This document shows, piece by piece, positions 1 through 8,279 of a DNA stretch of 64,000 nucleotides. Origin of the DNA: Candidatus Kapaibacterium sp. (GTDB taxonomy: Bacteria > Bacteroidota > Ignavibacteria > Kapaibacteriales > Kapaibacteriaceae). The translations under genes and the position numbers were made by a program. Under the pieces are notes generated by a model that saw nothing but the letters and a program-made list of their open reading frames with translations, made no database searches and was not told the DNA's origin. The stretch lies in assembly GCA_030833725.1 (NCBI GenBank), contig JAURGP010000002.1, forward strand, positions 1-64,000, in the 5' to 3' direction. Position 1 is the stretch's first letter; every line of letters starts with the position of its first letter.

Positions 1-1216
1 TGAATTCTTCTGGGAAGTGCGAGAGGGCATCATGCAACTCGTCATGCAGTGGGATGTTACACGTCCGAACATACTCGATGAAATCGCGCTTCTCAATCGT
101 ATAGTTCTTCGGGAAGACACCGCCTCGCATCGCGTTAAACAGTGCGTTTGAGTAGTGACGACTGTCAATCAACGGATCTCCTGTAAGTTGGATACCGTCG
201 ACACTCATCACGAGAGATAGAAGTGCTTCTGAACCACGCTGCACATCGCCATCCAACTCGCAAACAACGTTTTCAGCGTGCGTGATTGCATCGACTAATT
301 CGATCACTTGCGATTGCGACTGATTGACATCCGCAATACACTTCCACGTTGAGCGATCGCCGACTGGCAGCGTGATGCTAGACGAGATCAGGTATGCACC
401 TCGACTTCCCTTGTTTTCGTGTTCCGTTGTGATGGCGTAGCCGTTGCGAAACCGTTCGATCTGCTTCGTGGACAAGAGCACGACAGGCTTTTTCATGCCG
501 TACGACCACACGGTGTTCGCAAAGAGCGCTTCACTTGGTTCAGCGCGATCTGTGATTCGAGCACTCAAGGCGAAGATTCCAAGTCCTGTGTCGGCGTGAA
601 GCTCAGAGTGCTTATAGGCATCAACAAGATTGCTGAACGTATTCTGTAGTTCGCTCTCTACACCCGCAGGCAGAACATATTGCAAACCGTCGAGGATCCG
701 TAGCTCGTGAGTTTCGTTCGAGTGGTTTTCGAGGGTTGATGTCTTTACAAACCCATATCGATCACTTGTTGACCACTCATAGAAGAAGCACAAATTCAAG
801 TCAAGGTTGCGTTCCTCGAAGATGATCGAATTGCCGAGCCGGTGCTTGTAGATGTTTCGCTCGGTCTTGAAGTGATGGCTTTGGATGGAGAATGGTTCCC
901 AGTTGTACGTTGTTCCATTACGACGTCCCTGAATGATCGTCTTGCTTCCGACGTGTTCGCAAGAGTCGATAATCTTGTCGTCCGTGTAGTATGGAAACAA
1001 TGCACTATCGGCGTTGACTCTTCCAGCCGTCAACCCGCCGTTGCTTGCGACAAACATCCAGTGATTCGAATCGCTCACGATGCTCATGAAGAACACGGGC
1101 ATGGTGTCGACATCTCCGATCTTGAAGTACTCTTGATCACCTCGATGAACAATCTGTAGCACTTCGTTACGCATGGGACCAGTTGTAGTTGCGTATTCCT
1201 CTACGGGTTCGTTCAT
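1..1216 (-). CDS. Partial CDS (N-terminal ~405 aa, runs off the window edge); large uncharacterised protein in a glycan-related locus
   Basis: Open frame on the minus strand from ATG at 1216 (MNEPVEEYATTTGPMRNEVLQIVHRGDQEYFKIGDVDTMPVFFMSIVSDSNHWMFVASNGGLTAGRVNADSALFPYYTDDKI...) to the window start. Start overlaps the GH16 stop (ATGA). Not in the ORF track because it has no stop in the window. Confidence 0.7.
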   Translation of the reverse strand, partial: MNEPVEEYATTTGPMRNEVLQIVHRGDQEYFKIGDVDTMPVFFMSIVSDSNHWMFVASNGGLTAGRVNADSALFPYYTDDKIIDSCEHVGSKTIIQGRRNGTTYNWEPFSIQSHHFKTERNIYKHRLGNSIIFEERNLDLNLCFFYEWSTSDRYGFVKTSTLENHSNETHELRILDGLQYVLPAGVESELQNTFSNLVDAYKHSELHADTGLGIFALSARITDRAEPSEALFANTVWSYGMKKPVVLLSTKQIERFRNGYAITTEHENKGSRGAYLISSSITLPVGDRSTWKCIADVNQSQSQVIELVDAITHAENVVCELDGDVQRGSEALLSLVMSVDGIQLTGDPLIDSRHYSNALFNAMRGGVFPKNYTIEKRDFIEYVRTCNIPLHDELHDALSHFPEEF

Positions 1217-2040
1217 GACTGTGTGTACACCCGAACGAAGTCTACAATCATTTGCTGAGGAAATGGAGTCGCAGTAGTTGGGTAGCCCACAAAATTGCCG
1301 CCTACGGCAATGTTGAGAATGATGAAGAATGGCTGATTGAACACCCACTCACCAGAGAGGTCACTCGGTTGGATGCGTTGGTACAAGTAGTCATCGACGA
1401 AGAAGTCGATGTAATCCGAACTCCACTCGATTGCGTAGAGATGGAAATCGGTGTCGAATCGACCCACCATCAGTCCATACGATTTAGTCTTTGCATTGGC
1501 GCCAGAGTATCCTGGCCCGTGAACACTGCCATGTGTGATCGCCGGTTGTTGACCACGCTGTTCCATGATGTCGATTTCGCCACACTGTGGCCAGCTCACG
1601 TCAGCAAAACTGTCGCCTAGCATCCAAAAGGCTGGCCATACACCAGGCCCAGATGGCGTCCTGATTCTCGCTTCGAACCTGCCGTACCTCTGGCTAAACA
1701 GTCCTTGTGTCTTCAATCGGGCAGATGTGAACCCTGAACCTGCATAGGATTCACGCCTTGCTGTGATCACAAGATGTCCATCACCGTTGAGTTGCACGTT
1801 GCTTTGCCTGTTCGTATAGTATTGAAGCTCGGCGTTGCCCCAACCGCCAGCTCCGGTACCAATATCAAACGTCCACTTCGACGTATCTGGACTGTTACCC
1901 ACTGCCCCATCAAACTCATCGCTCCATGTCAATGTCCATGTTCGCTCAGGTAACGTCTGAACGGGTTGCTGTTCGCAGCCAGCAACAAGGATGGCGATCA
2001 GTACGAGACTAGATCGCATAAGAGTGAGTGATCGTTGCAT
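1213..2040 (-). CDS. GH16 family beta-glucanase/laminarinase-like lipoprotein
   Basis: LTWSDEFDG, GVWPAFWMLG, GEIDIMEQRG (GH16 catalytic ExDxxE motif); lipobox LVAGC after MQRSLTLMRSS. Start chosen downstream of the longest ORF. Confidence 0.9.
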   Translation of the reverse strand: MQRSLTLMRSSLVLIAILVAGCEQQPVQTLPERTWTLTWSDEFDGAVGNSPDTSKWTFDIGTGAGGWGNAELQYYTNRQSNVQLNGDGHLVITARRESYAGSGFTSARLKTQGLFSQRYGRFEARIRTPSGPGVWPAFWMLGDSFADVSWPQCGEIDIMEQRGQQPAITHGSVHGPGYSGANAKTKSYGLMVGRFDTDFHLYAIEWSSDYIDFFVDDYLYQRIQPSDLSGEWVFNQPFFIILNIAVGGNFVGYPTTATPFPQQMIVDFVRVYTQS

Positions 2041-2086
2041 GAACGTAGAGTGTTGTATGCAAGGTATGTGAGGCATCATGCTGTCG

Positions 2087-3958
2087 TTACTTTCGGAACA
2101 GGATGTTATCGAGATACACGTTGCCGTTCCCGACAAACTTCAACTGAATCACGTTTGTTAGAGCCACAGGTGCAAAGGCACTCAGTGGAATGTCGACGCT
2201 TCTCCAGCCAGTTCCGGTGGGAACCGGTAGTGTATACGCTGTCTCTACTGGACCCGGACTGATCAAGAACACTTGAAGGGCAGTTGCGTTGGCTGAGTTA
2301 TAGTCAAGATGAAGGAAGCCGTACGAGGACACATTTTGACGTGAACCAAGTTCGATGCCCTGATAGTTAAGACCGGTGTACAACAGCGTGGCATTGCCAC
2401 CGATCGATACTTGGGAAACAACAGTTGATTGGCCCCAGTTCGGCGAAAAGTTTGTGCCACCTACATTCTGATAGGCGTCGCTAAACACGGAAATCACGTC
2501 ACCTGCCGGATACGCCGGCGTAGGCGCTGGCGTTGTGGGAGAGGTCTGTGTTTTGTAGAGATACACATTGTCGACGAAGAGGTTCGAAACGGTGCCAGAG
2601 AGCACGAGCTGTGCGAGGTGTGCTCGCGTGGTCAGTCCGGAGAAACTTGCCAAAGGAATGTCGAGGCTCACCCATCCATTGGATTGCAATGTCGGCGCCG
2701 TGATGGTGATTTCGTGTGAGACGTCGTCACCGCCACCATACACTCCGTTCGCACCGAAGTCAACAAGCATGACTTTGACGTTCTCTGGGTTAGGTGTTGG
2801 ATCCGGGGTCCACACATCGATGTGAAAGTGCGTCATCGATGTTGCATCGATAGGACTCGACGAGAACTCTACGCCTACAAAGTTGAGATTGTAGTAACGG
2901 ATCACGTCATCGTTCCCCACCTTGATAAACGCGCTCTCGGTTGTTGAGTACTGCCAACGTGTGTTCCACGTATCGACGGGAACGTTCGTATATGCATTAC
3001 TGTAGAGGGAAATCACATTCTTTGCATCCAAGGTTGGTGTTGGTGCAGGTGTTGTGGGGATGAGTGCCGTGCCACTTGCGGATAACTCCAACGAACCTCG
3101 AGCCATCGCAGCACCAAGCCATGCCGTGATCGTGGCATTACCCGAATCGAGAACCTGCACAACGCCTTGAGGTGACACCGTGGCGACGCTTGTATCAGAC
3201 GATACAAAGTTGAAGTAGGACGGTGACGCGCTGATTGTCAGCATCGTCCCGTTTGGTAGATCGGCGGTGGCTTGTAACCCCTCAATCCTTATCGATGCCC
3301 CCTTCTCAGTGGTCGGCACCTTTCTATCCTCTCCGTTAAACATTGCACCGATACACGTTCCGAGATCAGAGACATGTTCGAATTGCACGTCATCAACCCA
3401 AAACGTATACCCTTTCTCATTGAACGGACCGGTCGAGTAAAAGAACAAGCCCCTTTCCCCATTGAGTCTGGCTGGATCTGGGATTGGAATGACCACTTTC
3501 TTCCAGTTGGTGTTGACTGGTAGTGCGTTCAGCGCAACCTGAAATGACGAAGTGCCAAAGTCATTTCCGAAGCCAATCACATCGATCGTTGCTGGTTGTG
3601 TTGCTTTGATGTAGAACGTCAACGCATTAAAGCCAGACAAATCTCTGCCTGCTCGACTGAAGTATGCCCCACCTGCATAAGCCCCCTGCGGGCTGTTTGC
3701 GTCAGGTACTTCATACCGCATCGATGCCCTGGAGTTATTGTACGTCGTCTCATAATCTACCTGGAAGGCTTTCACGTCAGAACCACCAAACGCAGCATAG
3801 ATCAGATCGCTCTCGAAATCGTCGATAAAGACCTGTCCGCGCTGGGGATAACTGGGTGCTGAGAGACCGTCCACCATGCGATCGCCACATCCACTGATCA
3901 GAAGGACCAGCGACAGAAGAACCAATCCGGGGTGTACTATCGAAGAGGGCGTTTTCAT
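2087..3958 (-). CDS. Multidomain glycan-binding lipoprotein with Big_2-like and repeated beta-sandwich domains
   Basis: Lipobox LLISGCGD; Ig-like segment SSDTSVATVSPQGVVQVLDSGNATITAW; repeated C-terminal modules ending in 'xxLFVDNVYLYK' / 'NVYLDNILFRK'. Confidence 0.75.
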   Translation of the reverse strand: MKTPSSIVHPGLVLLSLVLLISGCGDRMVDGLSAPSYPQRGQVFIDDFESDLIYAAFGGSDVKAFQVDYETTYNNSRASMRYEVPDANSPQGAYAGGAYFSRAGRDLSGFNALTFYIKATQPATIDVIGFGNDFGTSSFQVALNALPVNTNWKKVVIPIPDPARLNGERGLFFYSTGPFNEKGYTFWVDDVQFEHVSDLGTCIGAMFNGEDRKVPTTEKGASIRIEGLQATADLPNGTMLTISASPSYFNFVSSDTSVATVSPQGVVQVLDSGNATITAWLGAAMARGSLELSASGTALIPTTPAPTPTLDAKNVISLYSNAYTNVPVDTWNTRWQYSTTESAFIKVGNDDVIRYYNLNFVGVEFSSSPIDATSMTHFHIDVWTPDPTPNPENVKVMLVDFGANGVYGGGDDVSHEITITAPTLQSNGWVSLDIPLASFSGLTTRAHLAQLVLSGTVSNLFVDNVYLYKTQTSPTTPAPTPAYPAGDVISVFSDAYQNVGGTNFSPNWGQSTVVSQVSIGGNATLLYTGLNYQGIELGSRQNVSSYGFLHLDYNSANATALQVFLISPGPVETAYTLPVPTGTGWRSVDIPLSAFAPVALTNVIQLKFVGNGNVYLDNILFRK

Positions 3959-4128
3959 GAGCGTTGCTATCGGGTCAAGATGTTGTGAGCGTAGATCCAC
4001 GGAAAATAGGGAATGTGGATTTGCTGTCGATGGACGTGTCCAACGCTGTGCATCGTCGATTAGTTCGAGGGTTGGCCGGTGGCCAAAGGCGGCGGCTGTG
4101 GGAGTGATTCTGCATCAGGACAGACAAC

Positions 4129-4150
4129 GCCGGGAAAACCTTTTCCCGGC
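4129..4150 (-). repeat. Interspersed palindrome (CC type), left arm of a dimer
   Basis: GCCGGGAAAACCTTTTCCCGGC. Confidence 0.97.
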
Positions 4151-4155
4151 GCGGT

Positions 4156-4177
4156 GCCGGGAAAAGGTTTTCCCGGC
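4156..4177 (+). repeat. Interspersed palindrome (GG type), right arm of dimer, 5-nt spacer gcggt
   Basis: GCCGGGAAAAGGTTTTCCCGGC. Confidence 0.97.
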
Positions 4178-4194
4178 AACATTATGTAAACCGA

Positions 4195-4575
4195 CTACTC
4201 GGTCTCCAGCTCTGGCTTCTGCCACAACTCAATCTTGTTGCCATCTGGGTCAAGGATCCAGGCAAAGGATCCGTACTCATTTACCTCCGGACCTCCGCAG
4301 ATATCTGATCCAAGGTTTCGAATCTGTGATATCAGTGCCCCAAGATCGTCAACGGCCAGGTTCAGCATAAAGGGGCTTTGGGAGGGCGTATAATACTCGG
4401 TATCCGAGGGAAAGATCGTCCATACCTGATAGTTTGGCGCCGAGTTCTCGCGCTGAATAACGCCGCCTCCCCATTCCTCGAGATTCAAGCCAAGAACGTC
4501 TCGATACCAGGCTCGCATGACTGATGGCTGGGGACTTTTGATGAACAACCCACCGATACCTACAACGCGTCCCAT
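4195..4575 (-). CDS. VOC family (glyoxalase/bleomycin resistance-like) protein
   Basis: GIGGLFIKSPQPSVMRAWYRDVLGL... FAWILDPDGNKIELWQ is typical of VOC folds. Confidence 0.88.
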   Translation of the reverse strand: MGRVVGIGGLFIKSPQPSVMRAWYRDVLGLNLEEWGGGVIQRENSAPNYQVWTIFPSDTEYYTPSQSPFMLNLAVDDLGALISQIRNLGSDICGGPEVNEYGSFAWILDPDGNKIELWQKPELETE

Positions 4576-4614
4576 GTTAGTCCTTTCTTGCCGTCTAAAC
4601 TGCTACCGACTGTC

Positions 4615-4636
4615 GCCGGGAAAACCTTTTCCCGGC
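4615..4636 (-). repeat. Interspersed palindrome (CC type)
   Basis: GCCGGGAAAACCTTTTCCCGGC; followed by AACGTAATGTAAACC, similar to the flank at 4178 (AACATTATGTAAACC). Confidence 0.97.
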
Positions 4637-4657
4637 AACGTAATGTAAACCAGCGCC

Positions 4658-4948
4658 CTATACGCTGACCGTCACCTCTACCACCATCCCGGACTCAACC
4701 CCTGTCCTGCGCCGAACATCAGCCTTGATGGGAAGGAGATAGGTTGACCTTTTCGTGTCAAACCATATTGCGGTGCTCCACTCCACCGACCCAATCGCTG
4801 CCCGCGCCTGCAGTCTTCCCCAGCCTGTTTCGGCGATACTGAAGAGTGCGCGAATCTGACGTGAGAGCTCCAGTGGCAGGGAGACAAAATGCCATGCAGC
4901 AGGACCCTCATGTCTCCATACAGCGGATGTGAACGTGTACGTTGTCAA
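4658..4948 (-). CDS. DUF1905 domain protein
   Basis: FTSAVWRHEGPAAWHFVSLPLELSRQIRAL...GWGRLQARAAIGSVEWSTAIWFDTKRSTYLLPIKADVRRRTGVESGMVVEVTV matches the DUF1905 pattern. Confidence 0.85.
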   Translation of the reverse strand: MTTYTFTSAVWRHEGPAAWHFVSLPLELSRQIRALFSIAETGWGRLQARAAIGSVEWSTAIWFDTKRSTYLLPIKADVRRRTGVESGMVVEVTVSV

Positions 4949-5358
4949 TCGCGGTGCCCTACAAACTCAGCAAACGTGTACAGCGCGCCTGAAGGATCCA
5001 GGATGGAAAACTCGCAGTACCCATATGGCTTGATCTCCAGATGGCCGTTGGGGTGAACCACATTTCGCTGCCGGCACCACTCGTACAACGCTTCAACACT
5101 ACTCATATTCACTCTGCACACAGAGTTCTCTACCAGTGTAGGATCGTCAGTCAAGTAGTAGTGGATCTCAGCCTTACCGAACAACACTCCCCCATACCGA
5201 CCATCCTCCGTGACGAATGATCGCGTTCCACCTAGATCAGTCATGAAGTCCACGGACTCTTGGACGTTGTAGGAAGCCATGACCGGTATGGCATAGGCGA
5301 AATCCGAGGTGATGTTCTCTGGTAGCATTCGCGAAGATAGTGCTGAGTGAATCGACAT
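4945..5358 (-). CDS. VOC family/bleomycin resistance-like protein
   Basis: AIPVMASYNVQESVDFMTDLGG...EIKPYGYCEFSILDPSGALYTFAEF; 4-nt overlap with the DUF1905 gene. Confidence 0.82.
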   Translation of the reverse strand: MSIHSALSSRMLPENITSDFAYAIPVMASYNVQESVDFMTDLGGTRSFVTEDGRYGGVLFGKAEIHYYLTDDPTLVENSVCRVNMSSVEALYEWCRQRNVVHPNGHLEIKPYGYCEFSILDPSGALYTFAEFVGHRD

Positions 5359-5389
5359 CTACTGTGGCCTTATGGAACCATGACCATGC

Positions 5390-5992
5390 TTGTTACGTTC
5401 GCTCGGCATCCACTCCTCAACTCGGAATGTCGCCATGGTCACCACGCTCGCACTGATGTTCGCACTAGTTCTTGGCGCAGCAGCCGATAAGCCAATGAAG
5501 ATCGATTTCGGCGACGCCCTTGGCAAGAATCAGGAGTGGGTGCTGCTCTCAGATAACGTCATGGGTGGTGTTACAAAGTCGACCCTGACGTACAAGAGCA
5601 ACTCCGTTGTGTTGACGGGCGACATCTCTTTCAAGAACTATGGTGGATTCTCTTCGATTAAGACACGGTTTCGATCGGTCGACCTTTCCTCGTTTAAAGG
5701 CATCAAGATCAGATTCAAGTCTATCGATCAGAAGTTTGCATTCACCCTTGAAGACAGCCGCAATTGGACCCAGCCGAACTACAAGTGCAAGTTCACGTCA
5801 ACGAAAGCCGACACGTGGGAGGAAGTGACGCTGTACTTCAAGGACTTTAAGGAGTACGTTATCGGTGAACCAACCGGTAACAGTATGGACGTCCGAGTCT
5901 TGCAGAACATCGTTCGGCTTGGCATCATGACCGATGAGAAGAAGGAGGGTCCCTTCTCGATAGAGATCGATTACGGTGAGTTTTTCAGTTAA
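5390..5992 (+). CDS. CIA30 family protein (complex I intermediate-associated protein 30-like)
   Basis: IDFGDALGKNQEWVLLSDNVMGGVTKSTLTYKSNSVVLTGDISFKNYGGFSSIKTRF is the CIA30 signature. True start may be 5432. Confidence 0.85.
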   Translation: MLRSLGIHSSTRNVAMVTTLALMFALVLGAAADKPMKIDFGDALGKNQEWVLLSDNVMGGVTKSTLTYKSNSVVLTGDISFKNYGGFSSIKTRFRSVDLSSFKGIKIRFKSIDQKFAFTLEDSRNWTQPNYKCKFTSTKADTWEEVTLYFKDFKEYVIGEPTGNSMDVRVLQNIVRLGIMTDEKKEGPFSIEIDYGEFFS

Positions 5993-6016
5993 CACATCGG
6001 TCAACGCCGGGACAAC

Positions 6017-6038
6017 GCCGGGAAAAGGTTTTCCCGGC
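6017..6038 (+). repeat. Interspersed palindrome (GG type) between convergent genes
   Basis: acGCCGGGAAAAGGTTTTCCCGGCgt. Confidence 0.97.
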
Positions 6039-6055
6039 GTCACTCCTGGCGTCTT

Positions 6056-6319
6056 CTACTTCTTTGCCACGCCAATTGGCCCCAACGGTAAGAACGCAGC
6101 AAACAGTGCCCAAAGTGTCCGTTTCCATGGCCATGACTCGCGGTTCGATCGTCGCAGTACCATCAGGCAATAGGCAACGAACAGGACACCGTGGATAGGC
6201 CCTAGGACCTTCACGCCGCGAGGGTCGTCGCCTAGGTACTTCAGTGGCACAGCTACAACCAACAGCAGGATGTAGGAGATAACTTCAGCATGGGCAACTG
6301 TAGAGAACATCGATTTCAC
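6056..6319 (-). CDS. DUF3817 membrane protein
   Basis: AHAEVISYILLLVVAVPLKYLGDDPRGVKVLGPIHGVLFVAYCLMV. Confidence 0.8.
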   Translation of the reverse strand: MKSMFSTVAHAEVISYILLLVVAVPLKYLGDDPRGVKVLGPIHGVLFVAYCLMVLRRSNRESWPWKRTLWALFAAFLPLGPIGVAKK

Positions 6320-6375
6320 CTAGGGTTTACTATGTGGTTGTTTGGACGGTGAAGGACGGTGACGCCGCAAACCCG

Positions 6376-8268
6376 TCAGTAGTAATACCGCCAGTCGAAC
6401 AACGCACGAATCGCGAGGCCCCATCTTGGTTGTAAAAGGACCTGGTCCGCCGGTAGGACCTCGTGTGCCAGAAGTACAGGAATGTCAGCTGTTCCGCAGA
6501 GCTGCACAGCCATGCTCGAGTGTTGATCTTGGGAGAACGAGCGGAACAGGCGCCACTCAACGATTGGGGCATCAATGAGAATCGTACGCAGGCGAACCGT
6601 AACTGTACTGGCTGGATCATTTGTCGTTGAAAAAGCCATTTCATCGCCTTCTACGAATCCGAGGAATTGTACACCAACCTCTCTGCCAAGCATGAACTGG
6701 AACCGACCGATGGACGTTGCAATTCCGGATTGCCACCCAAACAAACCACCCGTACTGGCAGCAATGGCCAACTCTGTAAACGTCTCCTGGGACCATGGGG
6801 CTACCAGTAGTCCTGCAAGTAGTACGTCTCCTGGAATAGCATAAAATGGCATGCGAAGCCGTGTTGAGATAGCTGTCCTAGCAGGTACTTGAACCAGGCT
6901 TTCCGTTGGTAGTGCGCCACTCTCTTTCTCACGGTAGCTGGCTGTCGAACGGCTGTCGTAGGATGTACCAATCTCGAAAAACGCCAGACCATCGTCTCCC
7001 TCACTCATAATCCCATCAAGTCCTAGTCCCGCTCGGATGTTGATACCGATAGAACCGGCGCCCATTGCCGATGTACCTGCGGATTCAAGAGCATCGTTCC
7101 AACCGGCTAGGACAGAGTACGGTGATACTCCAATGAAGCCACCAACTTCCGTCCGGAATCGAGGCATATCACCAAGTCCGTATGACAGCGCAGGCACGGG
7201 GGTCTCGGTCAGGATTGTTTGACAATACTCCAAGGTCCCATCATTGATGAGCTCCACCGGCACCACGTCATTCGAGCATGTGCTCAGCGTATCCGGACTG
7301 GTACCCAACGGCAGTCGCGATGTATGCAGTGGTACCTGACCAGAGTACACATCCAAGATTTGGGACAGGCTGGCGGCCACTACATGCGCTGCAACCTGAA
7401 CATCCTGCTCGCGAATGAATGCGTCACCAAGCAACACTAACGGTTTACCACTCCACGTGAACGTCTCGTAACCCTCTTCGTTATAATAGTCATGGGTTCC
7501 TTTTCGCACTGATGGATCGCCCCACGAGCCTGTGGTATGACCAGCTGCGAACATGTCCTGCAGAAAGTGGAGCCCATATGCCTCGTCGGCCAGCATCGAT
7601 AGGGCAAGTTTGTTGCGTTCTTCACGCGAAACACCCGACTGCCGGAGCATAGCGGCTTTTTGCAGTGCTCGCTGATGATACCATGTGTACACAGCATAGG
7701 CGTTCATTTCGACACCTTGTGCTACACATTCCTTGAAGTATGTGTGTTCGTCCGTGTGTATCGACGGCCGTGCTAACAGGAAGTGTCCACTGTTGGAAAC
7801 AGCACGGCTAACCAGAAGGGCGTCAGCACGCAGCAACTGGACATCCAGTGTGTGCATGGCATTGACTCGCTGGGCTCTACTCTTTGCCTCACGAACGCGA
7901 TGCTTGAATTGTTCGGCAATGCGCGCGACGTTCATCACCCACTCACTCTCCAATAACGTAGAGAGCATATCAGCTGCTGAACATGAGTGATCTCCCGACA
8001 CTGCCGGCCACGTAGCCCAGTCTAGGTACTCGACCTCCAATGGCTGTTCAAGCAAGATCACGGACTCTGTGAGTCGCTTCTCATGACCAGTGCGTGCCCA
8101 TTTCCATAGCGTATCGAGCTGGCTTCGTCTGGTGGAATCAAGTTGTGACACCGCGGCAACACTAATGTCGCGATGTTCCGCAAACTCCCATGCCATGGCA
8201 ATTCCCGCACTAATCAGCGATAGTAGAACTGCCAACCCAAGAACACGCACATGTCTATTCACGAACAC
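6376..8268 (-). CDS. Secreted phospholipase C/S1-P1-like protein
   Basis: Signal peptide then AWEFAEHRDIS...EYLDWATWPAVSGDHSC...AYGLHFLQDMFAAGHTTGSWG (His/Asp-rich zinc-site pattern). C-terminal half of unknown function. Confidence 0.55.
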   Translation of the reverse strand: MFVNRHVRVLGLAVLLSLISAGIAMAWEFAEHRDISVAAVSQLDSTRRSQLDTLWKWARTGHEKRLTESVILLEQPLEVEYLDWATWPAVSGDHSCSAADMLSTLLESEWVMNVARIAEQFKHRVREAKSRAQRVNAMHTLDVQLLRADALLVSRAVSNSGHFLLARPSIHTDEHTYFKECVAQGVEMNAYAVYTWYHQRALQKAAMLRQSGVSREERNKLALSMLADEAYGLHFLQDMFAAGHTTGSWGDPSVRKGTHDYYNEEGYETFTWSGKPLVLLGDAFIREQDVQVAAHVVAASLSQILDVYSGQVPLHTSRLPLGTSPDTLSTCSNDVVPVELINDGTLEYCQTILTETPVPALSYGLGDMPRFRTEVGGFIGVSPYSVLAGWNDALESAGTSAMGAGSIGINIRAGLGLDGIMSEGDDGLAFFEIGTSYDSRSTASYREKESGALPTESLVQVPARTAISTRLRMPFYAIPGDVLLAGLLVAPWSQETFTELAIAASTGGLFGWQSGIATSIGRFQFMLGREVGVQFLGFVEGDEMAFSTTNDPASTVTVRLRTILIDAPIVEWRLFRSFSQDQHSSMAVQLCGTADIPVLLAHEVLPADQVLLQPRWGLAIRALFDWRYYY

Positions 8269-8279
8269 TACTCCGCCCC

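Noticed and set aside
6017-6038. Palindromes as rho-independent terminators
   Set aside because: Several lie between convergent genes, but there is no U-run after the stem and copies also occur in promoters and inside genes. Terminator activity is possible but not supported by sequence.
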